A DNA stretch of 64,000 nucleotides, from contig JAKSGN010000026.1 of assembly GCA_024180945.1 (NCBI GenBank), positions 1 through 64,000 of the forward strand, given 5' to 3'. Below, piece by piece: positions 31,100 to 41,758 of the stretch. This DNA comes from Macrophomina tecta. Lineage: Eukaryota; Ascomycota; Dothideomycetes; Botryosphaeriales; Botryosphaeriaceae. Below the pieces are notes generated by a model. It saw nothing but the letters and a program-made list of their open reading frames with translations. It did not search any database and had not been told where the DNA came from. The translations under genes were made by a program, and so were the position numbers. Numbering within the stretch: position 1 is the stretch's first letter; every line of letters begins with the position of its first letter.

Positions 31100-32768
31100 T
31101 ATACTGTGGAGGCTGCGCCGTAACACTAGTCTTTCCTTAGAGGGAAACCCTCTCTTCAGGCATTTAAGCCAACTATTCCTAGTACGAACCTCGACCAACC
31201 CCTGTATAGAACTCTATAAGCAGAAAAGGCTCTTACGGCCCGTCTTTAATAGTCCCCTACTCTAAAAGGACGTTTAAATAAATAAATAAATAAACAACAT
31301 TTACCCATGCGACCACAGTAGTACTGTATAATTGGGTCCATTTGCTGATGGGTATATGTCAGCCAGTCGTGCATCAGTGCCACGTATTGTGCTATGCCCC
31401 ACAACCCCACTTCCATGACCTATTGAGCAAATCAAAGCGCACTGAGCCCGAAGTTAGGGGTGGTGGGGTCCGCGCTACAACGTGGCCAAGAATGTTGGTT
31501 TTCAATTGGCATCGCAAGACGCTGCACCAGGCTGGCAAAAGGTACTGAAATGATGAGTCCGAGGGTTGGTCCTTATAGAACGACTCTACGTGTACTAACC
31601 AAGCTCCTGTTTCGCGTTGTGCGTAAAGATTTCCCCATGACAGGCCGACCGCATCTTGCAGACGTGGTAGCAGACCAGATCCTACGCCGGGCGACCTCTT
31701 CCACCTTCTCCTACCAACCAAGCTTGTGTCTCCAGCAAGTTAAGTCTCTGCACAACCGGCCTGTGATTCCTATAGTGCCTCCCCTCGCCGCTGGCGTGTG
31801 TCATCGTCGTAGGTTGCGTGCACCACGCCTATTAAGACCCTCCAGTAAGTCGCCTAGACGCCCGCTTACGAGGTTCCGTCATGCTCTCAACGTCCGCCAG
31901 CGGAACACGGGGTCACAGTGCACGTCAGCGTACTAGGAGCTGGCGATAGCCGGCTCAGACCGAGCAAGGTGCTGCGGATCCGTGGCGATGGAATTTGACG
32001 GCGCCTTCGAGGAGAGGCGTGGGAAGAGAAACTCGATGATTGAAGAAGCGGAGGTCCCTGCTCGTCCCCGGCTCCGGCTACATGACTGTAAGGCACGGCA
32101 GTGGAGGACAAAAAAGTCGCAATAAATCCCCTGTATACCTTCCTTCGCCGTCGTGCTGGCCCAGTCGGGCGACAGGCGCGCCAGCTAGTCGTGTTGGACG
32201 ACTGGGCGGAACGGAGGGCAGCAGGGCAGATTCCACGTCGGATGTCGGGCAAGAGGCAGAAGCAATGTTGATCTTTATCTATCCAAGCTCTAGCTGAGCT
32301 TTGTCAATCCACATCCAACAATCCGAATCTTTGCCATGACGATACACTCGCGCAGCCAAAGCCTTGCTGACCTCCGACAGATACACCTTCCCCTGGATCC
32401 GTGCTTGAGTCCAGGCCTCGCCTGTTGTCCCGTTACGGCTTGATGCTTGCACTAAATCTATCGGCGCCATCCGTGGCCAACCAGACGTCTGCGGGCAGGC
32501 TCTAGATTCTGTAGAATGCTCATCTCAATTCATCTCACTCAGGCGCAGCTTCTGCGCATAGTGGTGTGGACGACAGCGGATCAAGGGATCATAGTGGGCA
32601 GCGGCGATGCTACGGCCATCGGCCAGCAGCAGGGGATGCATGGTTTGGGTTGGGGGACAAAGAGGAACAAACATAAGGGACGGAGCGATGCGGTGTGATG
32701 ATTAAAACGACCAACACGGAGCCATGCTTCCACCCGGCCCTTCTTAGCTCCAAGCGAAGACATGAACT
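31100..32768. other. Intergenic stretch without a supported gene
   Basis: Several overlapping short frames but none recognisable. A 63-codon minus-strand ORF at 32279-32470 (ending GKDSDCWMWIDKAQLELG) looks protein-like and may be an exon or gene fragment, but I cannot place it in a family. 32640-32768 would be the 3' flank of the following minus-strand gene. Confidence 0.35.
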
Positions 32769-34564
32769 TCAAACGGCTTTTCGTATTGGCTGAGGCGTAG
32801 TGTCGCTGTGCTGTGAACCACCCGTCTTGTTCGGCTCAGGCGGTGTCGCCTGCTGATGATACCGGCCCGTCGACACGGTGCGGAAACTTCGAGGAACGGC
32901 GGTGCTTGAGGTAGGCGATATTCTGCGGAAGTGGGTTGGGTGGGAAAACGCAGACGGGCAGCTAGGTGGTGTTGGTGACTGAAGGATTCGTGTATTCGGC
33001 TCCGTCTCCGGTTCTGACTCCGTGTCTGGCTCAGTCGTACTGCCCCGTGTGAAGAGCATGCCCCCTTGCTCTCGCAGAGCCGGGTCCGCGGCTCGGGTTC
33101 GCCCCGCAGGGCTGCTCGTCTCCATCTTCGGTGGTGTGCTTGTCAGGTGTTCCACGTTGGCCGTGGCTTTCCATTCTTCTGTTCCAAACGAGGACGCTGT
33201 AGTGGAACTCAGCGACGGCGGATGGGAGACAACCTGGGCATCAGGGATACTGCTCCAGTCGCGTGCGGCTTGTACCGCTTGCTGCGTTGTCGCCCATTGC
33301 TCTGCCAGCTCTTCCGCCCTGTCCTCGAGCGACCGTATCGTCCTTGACAACCGCTGCATCACTTCGCTCTCTAGACCCAGCAATTCGTCCATAAAACGCT
33401 GCTCCACCTCTGTTAACTCCTCCACATACTCCTCCTTGGTGGCTCGCATATCCACGACCGCGTCTTCTTTCCACTCCTCAACGTGCAGCTCCGCCGCCTC
33501 GCAAAAGTCGTTCTCGTCAATGTAATCTTCAAGCACCTGAGGGAGGCTCTCGCGTACGATCGGGCCTAGAAGTGCCTGAAAAGGCCCGGCGGTCTCCGCT
33601 GTCGGCGTCAATACGTCGGGCAGCACCTCTTCTAGGGTTGCGGGAAGCGCTTCGCGGACAATGGGCGCAAGTGCCGTGTCTAGCTCGCGGCGCAGCATAC
33701 CCGGCAATGTCTCGACCAGCACATCCTGGACGATTCTTCGTAGCGCGTCTACGAGTATCGAATCCTTAATCGAGATCGTAGGGTCGGCAATAACAGACGA
33801 GGTGGCGGCACTGCGCTTGGCGGCTGGGCCAGCGGTGGTTGGGGAGGCTGTAAACAGCATCAGAGACGGGAAGAAGGCGGCCACGGGTCGGGTTGCTTAC
33901 CTTCTCGGATGCGTTTGCCCAATGTCTGAGACTCTGGCGGGCGCGTATAAGGAGGTGGACTCTCCGGGACGTCCAGGGCTTCCCAGGACGTCTCACGTAC
34001 ATCGTGCCGACTATCCACTGGCAGTGGCATGAGAGTGCCAGAGGCAATGCCATGACTGAAAGCCTGTAACGCCCCCCGCTGCGTGTTGCTGAGATCGTAC
34101 GCTGGAATGTACAGTATGAGTTGCTTGGCTTGGCACAGGCTTTGAAAATTGCGGACCTGGGCGCGGAAGTCACAGGTGGGCACAAGAGTCGTGACATTTG
34201 ACGGCGTAAGAAGGCGAGCAAAATCAGTCATCTCGATTGTAAGGGTGAGGAGCTGGTCGTTGGGGCCAGAGAGCTGGCTTCTAAGCAGCTGGTCTTTGAT
34301 TGGGCCTGGGACTTGATCGGCGGTAAAGCGCAACCGCAATTGCGAAAAACTGTCCACTGGCAGCCGCAGAGTAAGCGTCTGTTCGCCGATATTTTCGAAT
34401 TCAGCCGATAACTGGATGTTAATGGCAGCTTGCAATTTGACTTCGTTCAATACAATGCTGACCGAACACTGGCACGCAGTCTGAGAAGAATCCCCAGCCT
34501 GGGCCACAGCAGCACGGTCCCGGATTATGGGTCGAGAGGCAAAAGCACGGCGGCGGGTGGGCAT
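32769..34564 (-). CDS. Uncharacterised coiled-coil protein, two exons
   Basis: Exon 1 from ATG 34564 (MPTRRRAFASRPI) to 33901, exon 2 33847-32769; an upstream in-frame ATG exists at 34678. The 53-bp intron 33848-33900 (GTAAGC ... CTGATG ... TTTACAG) joins KRIRE to ASPTTAGPAAKRS. About 580 residues. The first exon has a beta-rich region (VSIVLNEVKLQAAINIQLSA through FTADQVPG). The second has an acidic coiled coil (EEYVEELTEVEQRFMDELLGLESEVMQRLSR) and a Pro/Ser/Thr-rich tail. Codon use is GC-rich like the other host genes. No domain is recognised. It is a host gene, not a transposon. Confidence 0.7.
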
Positions 34565-35328
34565 GCTGAGCCAGGGCTGGAGCTGGAAAGTCAGCCTTTT
34601 GATTGCTATATCTACGAGACCAAAACATGCGGCACCGCGATACCGCCTTCCCTTCCTTGGAGCTCTTTCCAGCCACATACATGCAGCCTCCTATTCGTAT
34701 CCTCAGTCCCAACGCACCGTATCCTTCACGCGAGGCCCTGTGACGACCATAGGGATGGCAAGACTGGGGCCGTGAGAGACAAGCCGGGCGAATCACGGGC
34801 GACAACCCAGCCAAACACCGGTCGGCCAGCGACACCACATGGACGCCGGGCAGAATAGGCAGGCTGGGCGAGCGGCTCCGCGACCGCATCGCGGACGCTT
34901 GTCTGACGGCGACAGACCAAGCCCCTCACAAAAGGATGGCGTGTGACGGCGTGAGAACGAGGAGAGCGGCAGAGGAGTGCGGGCATCCTAGAAGGCCGAA
35001 TGAGCGAAATGAGACGTACAATGAGGAGAGAGAATAGCTGATGACAGACCGGCGACGGGCGCGTGCGTCGATAGATGATGGACGATGGACGATGGTTGTG
35101 GTGAGATGGAGTGACGATGGTGATGATGGTTGGGGTAAGATGGTGCGCCCAGGACGAAGTGCAAAGAAGTCGAGGCCACGCCAAGACGCACGTGACCGCC
35201 TTTGCGCCCCTCGCCCATCCTACACTTTGATCTATCGATGACTGATATAGCAACTTCCTTCCTGTGCAAAAAACGACCTGAGCTAAGAGAACCCTTCCGA
35301 ACGCGACTTTGACTGCCGTAGCCCCGCA
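34565..35328. promoter_or_regulatory. Upstream region of the coiled-coil gene
   Basis: 764 bp between the start of the minus-strand gene and a LINE fragment. Contains pyrimidine-rich tracts and GATG repeats (about 35060-35130) but no convincing gene; the long frames here lack any domain. Confidence 0.4.
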
Positions 35329-36412
35329 ATGTCGGCGGACGAGGACGATGAGGGTGGATACGCGACCGTTGGCGCGTCTCCAAGCCCGACGAACCGACTC
35401 TCGCCCTCCACACCGGCAAGCCAACGAGGCAGCGTAGAACTCACGCAACTACCGTACCCGGCCTACCAAGCGAATCGACCTTAGACGACGTGATTGGCCT
35501 ACTCAACATCATTGTCGCGCAGAATAACCAGCTCACCGAGCGGAATGAAGCGCTTGCGGAACAAGTGGCCAGCAACGAAGATAAGATCATGCGGCTGCGC
35601 AGTGCGCTAGAGACGCCCGAGGAAACGCAGGTCAAGATGGAAGAGCGCATGGGAAAGATGGAGAAGCAGATGGCGGCGCTCGTGGAGACGACGCGCAGGA
35701 ACCTGACTTCGCAGTCGCAGATCAACGCGAGTTACGCAAGCGCCCTTAAAAACATGCCCGCCACGCCGCCAACGTCCGCGAACACCAGCCCAGCGTCGAT
35801 GCCAGCCATGCCGGTGCGAGCCGCGTTCACTAACACGCTTTTGCCACTATCGCGGCCGCCAGCGACCGAGCTCGATCTCTCCGAAGCCAACATTGACACC
35901 ACAAAGCCGGGGAGACATACGCGCGCTTTCAGAGGGCACTCGATGGCCAGGAAGCGACTACGAACATCAAGTGTTGTGGTCTGACGAGGTATGCGAGCGA
36001 TGCGGCGAAGGTGCGACTCCTCTTCCGCACCAAGGATGACGAGGAAACCGTTAGATCGCACAGCCGTTGGCTTGAGGCAGCATTCAGAGGCGCGAGGATG
36101 AGAGGCCGACAGTGGTACCCGGTAAATGTAGACAGTGTCAACAAAATGGCGGTATTCAACAACGAGCGTACGGCTCTGCGAGCGGATGCCTGCGAAATGA
36201 TGAGCAAAGAGAACGAGGTGCAGATCGTGCATGCGCGCTGGCTGAGCAAGCCGAGCGACCGACTGTACGGATCAGCGGTGATTTACCTAACGAAGAAAAG
36301 CGATGCGGACGCGCTCCTGGAGAGCAGAGTAATGGATATCGGCGGAGAAGCGGCGTACACCAACGTCTTTGAACATCGGCCTCGCCCTCGGCGCTGCTTC
36401 CGATGCCAGAGC
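35329..36412 (+). pseudogene. LINE family 2 ORF1, second copy, truncated
   Basis: Homology to the 7161 copy starts at the ATG itself (MSADEDDEGGYATVG) and stops in the first zinc knuckle (CFRCQS). Unlike the 7.1-kb copy it is little mutated: long frames remain (coiled coil at about 35490-35760; SRWLEAAFRGARMRGRQW through AAYTNVFEHRPRPRRCFRC at 36040-36410). Two frameshifts are seen, near 35430-35470 and 35910-35930. The 3' end is replaced at 36412/36413 by a CDC20 gene fragment in the opposite direction. Confidence 0.8.
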
Positions 36413-37235
36413 CCCTCTCCGGAGCAAAGGTGATGCGACGGCGAAGCTGGCCACTGACAGGCTTGAGTGGACGATAGTACTATGCACGAATATCTACCAG
36501 CTTGGTAGATTGAGGCACTGCTGGCTTGAACTCGAGAATACGCGAACCGGTGTTTATATCGCAAGCCTGTGCCAGGGAGTTTCGGTATGCCACAGTCCTC
36601 GGTGACGACCTCGTAGCAGCGTCCTCCTCATCCTTATCCTCCAAGTTAACACGGCCCAGAGATTGTTCCAAGTCGTCCTCCACCGAGCTGAGTCCGAAGA
36701 TGTTGAGGTCGTTGGGTACTGAGGCCGGGACGGTAGAACTCTCGCTGGTGCTCTCTCCCGACGGCCGACAGGCATTCTCACCGCGCTTAGATACCCTCGC
36801 CATACTAATGTTGTCTATGACTGCAGAAGTAAGGCACTGAGGAATGAAGCGGTCGGTCGATTTGCGAGGAACGCGAAGGGTCGACTTCTGTAGGTATGGC
36901 TTCACGGATGAAGAAGTCTTCTTCGTCTTCTTGCCAGTCTTCACCGATGTTGGGTTGCCGGATCCCGTAAGCGCGAATTTGGAGGTACCAAGCTCGATCC
37001 CCCCCGCCTTCACGGAGTCGCGAAGTTGGACTTCTGGGGGTCCCAGGGCTGACGCATTGACGACGAGCCGAAAGGCGAGGGAACGTGGATGTACGCCTGC
37101 TTCTTCTCTTGCAAGACCAACTTTCGAGCGGGAGTCTGTGATGATTCTTGGCAGGCACGAGTTTGTCTCTTGATGCCAACCATGGTAGAAGGTGAGCTCA
37201 TACCCAAGGGACAAGCCATGGTGTATTATGATCAT
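36413..37235 (-). pseudogene. CDC20/Fizzy (APC/C activator) N-terminal fragment
   Basis: On the minus strand the protein has TSKFALTGSGNPTSVKTG, then the C-box RKSTDRFIPQ, then YRNSLAQACDINTGSRILEFKP and PQSTKLVDIR, all in the order seen in fungal Cdc20. A TAG follows where Gln is expected, and the reading resumes YYRPLKPVSGQLRRRI-TFAPER before the sequence stops at 36413, just before the WD40 propeller would begin. The upstream 60-70 residues lie in an uncertain frame. CDC20 activates the anaphase-promoting complex. This piece has no propeller and a nonsense codon, so it is not functional. Confidence 0.65.
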
Positions 37236-38783
37236 AAATCAAATTTTTTGGATCCTTCTTGTGTTTACGGAGCGCCAGCGTGATCGACTGCCTAAACTGG
37301 CTTGGGCAGTGTCCCAGCCTCAGGCTTGCGTTGTACACCGTTGTAAGAGTGGGAATCAGGGCGGGTCCAAGCTGCTGGAGGATGCCATTCGGGATCCCGT
37401 CCGGGCCTGGTGCCTTCCACGGCTTCGCTCTCTGCATAGCCAGCCTCACCTCCTCCACCGTGATGTCCGGCCAGGGCATCTCTTGTGGGTAGATAAACCC
37501 TTCTATGTCAGACAGGTCCGCTTGCGGGGACTCGGGGAAGAAAGCCCCCGGGAGGGTGTCGAGTTTCTCCTTTGGCTGTTCTGCATAGGTCGAGTCTGGC
37601 CTCCTTAGAGCTGGCATGTGGCTTGATTGGTTTGCTTCCTGGTTCTGAGCCCACTTAGCCAATCTCCAGATGCCATTATCCTTCGTTGCCGCAGCCTCGA
37701 TCCTCGTCCGATGTTCCTGCTGCAGCGCTTTTTGAATCAGCCTGCCTTTCTTGTTCCTCGTCGAACGGTATCTCTCCCAGTCGTCCTCCGACCGGGTTCT
37801 CTGCCAGATCCTGCGCAGCCTCCGCGACTCCATCTGGGCCTCCTTGCATTCTTTCGTCCACCCTGGCGACGACTGCGACGACACTCGCAGCGGCGGGGTT
37901 GATGACTCAATCGCCTCTTTGATGGCTTGGATCAGGGCACCTGTGAGGTTTTCAAGTGCCTCTATTGAGTGTGGAGGTTTTATCGGGGGAAGACTTTCCT
38001 CAAAAGTCCGCCTGAGCTTTGTAATGTCTGTACTTTTCCAGTTCGGCCTTACTCCCGGTGGGCGTCTCGACGGGGACAGGTCCACAATCGTACTTATGGG
38101 AATGTGGTCCGAGTCTTGCTGGAGGTCCTCTCTCACGTGACACTTCACTAGGTGCTCTAGAATGCCTGCCGTCATGAACGCCAGGTCTATGGTGGTTTGA
38201 GCGTCTTTTCTCGCGAAGGTGGGGATCGCCGGTGGAGAGGCTAGGTGCAATGAGAACCGCTCTAGCAGGTCAATGAGCTCGTCTGCCTCTCGATCCTGAT
38301 GGCTGTATTCGGCTCCCGTCCAGAGCGGGTGGTGGAGATTGAAGTCGCCAAGCACGATATGTTGGTCGTTTGGGTGCTCTCGCAGGGCTGCTGCCAGCGC
38401 ATGTAGTGAGCTCGTCGCCCCCATCGTCCGTGGCGGGTTGTAGACGTTGTGAATGTGGACTGCGCCTCCTGCGTTGCTGTTGTTTGCGGGCTTGAAGTGC
38501 AGTGTGCATAGGTTGGGTGTGTGGTAGGTCGCCGTCCAAGATGAGGCCGCCATCCGTCTGTTTACGAATATGCATGTCCGAGCGGGGCCGTCTAGATGTA
38601 GCAGCTCGAACTCCTTCTTTAGCGGATGGTGTGTCGTGTTCGGAAGGGGTTCTTCCACGGTTCCTGTACAGCGATAATGTCGAACTCGCGCGTTCGCCTG
38701 TCCCGGAAGAGGGGCGCCATCACTTTGGCCCTGGATCCCATGACATTGTACTGCAAGATGGACAGCTGTCTATCTTTAGTCAT
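37236..38783 (-). pseudogene. LINE family 1 ORF2: endonuclease and start of reverse transcriptase
   Basis: ATG at 38783, inside ATGACTAA, so ORF1 and ORF2 overlap by eight bases. A 1-nt frameshift near 38640 separates QEPWKNPF from TTHHPLKKEFELLHLDG. AP-endonuclease motifs are then seen in order: NVYNPP, GDFNLHHPLW, TTIDLAF and SDHIPI. A linker follows and then WKAPGPDGIPNGILQQLG, the start of the reverse transcriptase. The frame runs past the breakpoint a few codons into non-LINE sequence (YDHNTPWLV). The enzyme lacks the YxDD region, so it is inactive. Confidence 0.85.
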
Positions 38784-40314
38784 CGAGCATTGTGATCTCA
38801 TTGCTGGGTGGCTGTGTGTTTGGCTGCTGAGTATTTGCGATTTGCCTGCCTGACATCGCCAGCGCCTCCTCCCGGAGCTGCTGGCTTGCTCTAATTAGGT
38901 TATCGATCTCCTCTTGCCCTTCTCCCCTTAGCACGGCCTCCTCAGGTTCGGCGTGCAGTGACCTCGGTCTTCCGCGCTTCCTGGTTAGGCGTTCCGTCGG
39001 GACCGCCGACAATTGGTTTGCTGTCCGCTCAGTAGGTTGAGTTGTCTGCGTTACTGCTTGCGTCAGTGCTGGCGGTCTCTTGCTGATGTTTTCCGGGTGA
39101 AGAAATCGCCTCATGGCCTTAGCTCGTTCAACCCTCTCCTTCTCTTTCTTTCTCTCTGGACAGGCCGCGCTCCACGCAGTGTGAGAGCGCTTGCATGCAG
39201 CGCACCTGCGCTCCGCGCCCGGGTCCTCCTTCTGGCTGCAGTCCTTGGAGCTGTGTTGGCCTGCGCAGTAGCCACAGGATTGCGGTGCTTGACACTGGGT
39301 TCCTATGTGACCGTACTTTTGGCAGTTGAAGCACTGCTTGACTTTGCACGTCCGGTCGTAGAGCTCGCGCGAGAGCATCTCCGCTTGCCACACCATCCCG
39401 CCCGTGATTGCTGCGTTAGCGTCCTCCGCCCTGCTAAACTCCACCACTAGCGACGACGCCTTCTTGTTGGTGGAAGCCTTGATTAGCCAGCCTACGTATC
39501 TAATCTCAGCATTGGGGAGTAGCGGCTTGTTCTCCGCTTGGAGCAGTTTGATGGCATTTTCCATATCTGAGAGGTCTATTGACTTGGTATGTACGCCGTG
39601 CACGATGACACCGTACGTCTGCGTCACGATTCGCGCTGTGCCTCCAAACGTCTCCACCCAACTGTGTGCGCTTTCCTGCAGTATCTCCTTCTCTTGCTGG
39701 TTCCTTGTGTATGTCGCAACATCCCCGCTTCGAAGCTGCTTCGCCGCGACTACCTGGATCTTGTTCACCCCGGGGTCCGGCTGCGACTTCAGGGCACGGT
39801 TAATGCGTTCTTTGAGGTGGGTCGGGGGCTGCGAGCGGAGATGGCTGATCATCTGCGGGTCCGTAAGCTTGATCACTAATTCGCGACACCTGTCATTCGG
39901 GCTTGGCGAGAGGTTGGGCTGCATCTGTGCCGTCGCTGTTGCTGTCGTTCGCATCGCTGCTACTCGAGCCCAGGTCATGGGGCTCTGCTGCGCAGTCCGT
40001 TGGGTTTTGGAGTCGGCCGTATTGATGGAGTCAGTGGTACGCTTGATGGCGCTTGTGTCCTTCTTGATGTCGTTCGCAGTCTGGAGGACTGAGTGCACAA
40101 TTGCCTTCAGCTCGGCCGGCGTCGGCTGCCTGAGGGCTTTGTCGCACAACTCGATGGCGCTTTTGATCAGCGGAGCGATGGTGTGGTAGCGGAAGCTGCG
40201 TCTGTGGTCGCCTGCATCGTCAAGAAGCTGCTTTGCCTGGGTCCTCAGCTGTGCGGCGTGCTCGTAGAGCGAAAGGGGGTTATCGCCGGGTCGCAAGGCG
40301 TCGGCGACCGCCAT
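38776..40314 (-). CDS. LINE family 1 ORF1, intact
   Basis: 512 residues from ATG 40314 (MAVADALRPGDN); the frame is open further upstream without a better start. It has the same domain order as the 28916 copy, with knuckles CFNCQKYGHIGTQC, CGYCAGQHSSKDC and CAACKRSHTAWSAAC, and RKRGRPR near the end. It differs from that copy at scattered residues (for example R for S after KAL, and R for C in ML-S-ELYDR) with no stops. Confidence 0.85.
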   Translation of the reverse strand: MAVADALRPGDNPLSLYEHAAQLRTQAKQLLDDAGDHRRSFRYHTIAPLIKSAIELCDKALRQPTPAELKAIVHSVLQTANDIKKDTSAIKRTTDSINTADSKTQRTAQQSPMTWARVAAMRTTATATAQMQPNLSPSPNDRCRELVIKLTDPQMISHLRSQPPTHLKERINRALKSQPDPGVNKIQVVAAKQLRSGDVATYTRNQQEKEILQESAHSWVETFGGTARIVTQTYGVIVHGVHTKSIDLSDMENAIKLLQAENKPLLPNAEIRYVGWLIKASTNKKASSLVVEFSRAEDANAAITGGMVWQAEMLSRELYDRTCKVKQCFNCQKYGHIGTQCQAPQSCGYCAGQHSSKDCSQKEDPGAERRCAACKRSHTAWSAACPERKKEKERVERAKAMRRFLHPENISKRPPALTQAVTQTTQPTERTANQLSAVPTERLTRKRGRPRSLHAEPEEAVLRGEGQEEIDNLIRASQQLREEALAMSGRQIANTQQPNTQPPSNEITMLDD

Positions 40315-40750
40315 AGCGGGCAATCCGGTATTGGGCGATAGCGGATTGCCAGTAGAGCGGCTTAGTACGCGTTGCAGAGCGATTGCGCGTGGTTGTGAGG
40401 CGTAATTCCAAGAATTCGTTCTCGCTGCAGGTGGTTGTTCCCCAAGAAGTGGTATGTGGTATGTTCGTAATTTGCCGCCCGTCCGGCTCATGGGGAGTCA
40501 CGTGCCTTCGCGGCGTTTTGCGACTTATCGCCGACTCCCTCTCCCCACCTTGCTTTCTTTTGTGGAGGCTACCCCGTAACAGTGTAAGGGTTGATTCGAA
40601 TCGACTTATATATCTTAGGGCATCAACCCCGCTCTTGCCTTCAATCCGTCATTGTCCGAATTGCAAAGCCCCGACTCTCGAAAGCCACCGCCCGCAGAGA
40701 CGTCACCTCGTTCAAGAGTCAACGTTCAGGTCAAGGTCCACAACGGCAAC

Positions 40751-41758
40751 ATGTCCTACTACGCCTACAACAGCTACTACAACTGCGAAACCTGCGACCG
40801 CAGCTTCAGCAACGAGCATGCCCTAGATCAGCACATGGATGCGCTAGGCCACTGGCAATATGCCGACTACGAGTGCGAAACCTGCGAAGCTAACTTCAGG
40901 AGCCAGGAGGACTGCACCCGACACATGAAGAAGCTCAACCACTTTGATTTGTCGCAATACCCCTACGACTGCGAGACCCCCGGCTGCAAATTCAAGTTCC
41001 GCACCTGGGAAGTCGCCCGCAGCCACATGGACAAGAAGGACCACTGGGCCTACAACTACAAGTGCGACACCTGCAACCTCTGCTTCCGCGCCCAGACCGG
41101 CGCCGATAACCATATGGCCGCCGAAGGCCATTGGCGCCTCTACTGCAAGGCCTGCGACCGCCACTTCCTGAACGAGAACTGCCTGCGCCAGCACCTCAAC
41201 TCGCGCACCCACCGCGGCGCCCAAGTCCCCTGCCCCTTCGCATGCGGAAAGTCCTTCGCCACCGCCTCGGGCGTCTCGAACCACCTGGAAACCTCATCGT
41301 GCCCGAAGGCCAGCAACCTCGACCGCCAGAAGATCCACACCATCGTGCGCGCGCGCGACACGGCGGGCACCATCACCGAACGCCTTCTCGAGTGGAAGGA
41401 GAGCCCAACGCTGAGCAAGAAGTGGGATCCAGCCTCAGCGTGGAACGGCCGCTGCTATGAGTGCTACGTTTGCCACCGCGGCTTCGTCAGCGCACAGGCG
41501 CTGCGCCAGCACGTCACCTCGCCCGTTCACCAGCAGCAGTCGCTGTACCACTGTCCCAAGAACACGTGCGCCAAGAAGTTCCCTTCCCTCGCCGGCCTGT
41601 TCAACCACTGGGAGAGTGAGAGTTGCGGATACACCCGCTTCGAGACCGTCCAGAAGCAGGTCAAGAAGTTCTTCTCGGAGCCGGCGACCGCCAAGAACCC
41701 GCCGAAGCTCAAGACGCCCACCGCCCACGTGGGTTACCTTAGGGCCATTACCTACTAA
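40751..41758 (+). CDS. C2H2 zinc finger protein, eight fingers
   Basis: 335 residues from ATG 40751 (MSYYAYNSYYNC); the frame is open upstream but without an ATG. Eight Cys2-His2-type fingers follow one another, beginning YNCETCDRSFSNEHALDQH, YECETCEANFRSQEDCTRH, YKCDTCNLCFRAQTGADNH and LYCKACDRHFLNENCLRQH. Fingers six and eight end in Cys instead of His (SNHLETSSC, NHWESESC). The spacing between early fingers suggests U1-like fingers, so RNA or DNA binding are both possible. No intron, and codon use is strongly GC-ending like a well-expressed host gene. Confidence 0.85.
   Translation: MSYYAYNSYYNCETCDRSFSNEHALDQHMDALGHWQYADYECETCEANFRSQEDCTRHMKKLNHFDLSQYPYDCETPGCKFKFRTWEVARSHMDKKDHWAYNYKCDTCNLCFRAQTGADNHMAAEGHWRLYCKACDRHFLNENCLRQHLNSRTHRGAQVPCPFACGKSFATASGVSNHLETSSCPKASNLDRQKIHTIVRARDTAGTITERLLEWKESPTLSKKWDPASAWNGRCYECYVCHRGFVSAQALRQHVTSPVHQQQSLYHCPKNTCAKKFPSLAGLFNHWESESCGYTRFETVQKQVKKFFSEPATAKNPPKLKTPTAHVGYLRAITY

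Larger units (their letters stand above)
37236..40440 (-). mobile_element. Tad-like LINE family 1, 3'-truncated copy
   Basis: The 5' end at 40440 matches base for base the 5' end of the plus-strand copy at 28790. It has an intact ORF1 and the endonuclease half of ORF2, and stops within the first part of the reverse transcriptase (after LRKHKKDPKNL), where the CDC20 fragment begins. Loss of the 3' end is the reverse of ordinary LINE 5' truncation, so it is a later break. Confidence 0.85.

Noticed and set aside
34726..35448. 240-codon minus-strand frame
   Set aside because: No domain, no family resemblance, low-complexity Arg/Ser composition; it overlaps the promoter side of the coiled-coil gene and the LINE edge.
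40652..40750. Longer N-terminus for the C2H2 zinc finger protein
   Set aside because: The upstream in-frame start is TTG, not used in eukaryotic nuclear genes; the first ATG is at 40751. The same reasoning moved the starts of the LINE ORF1s and the 54890 and 62908 genes.
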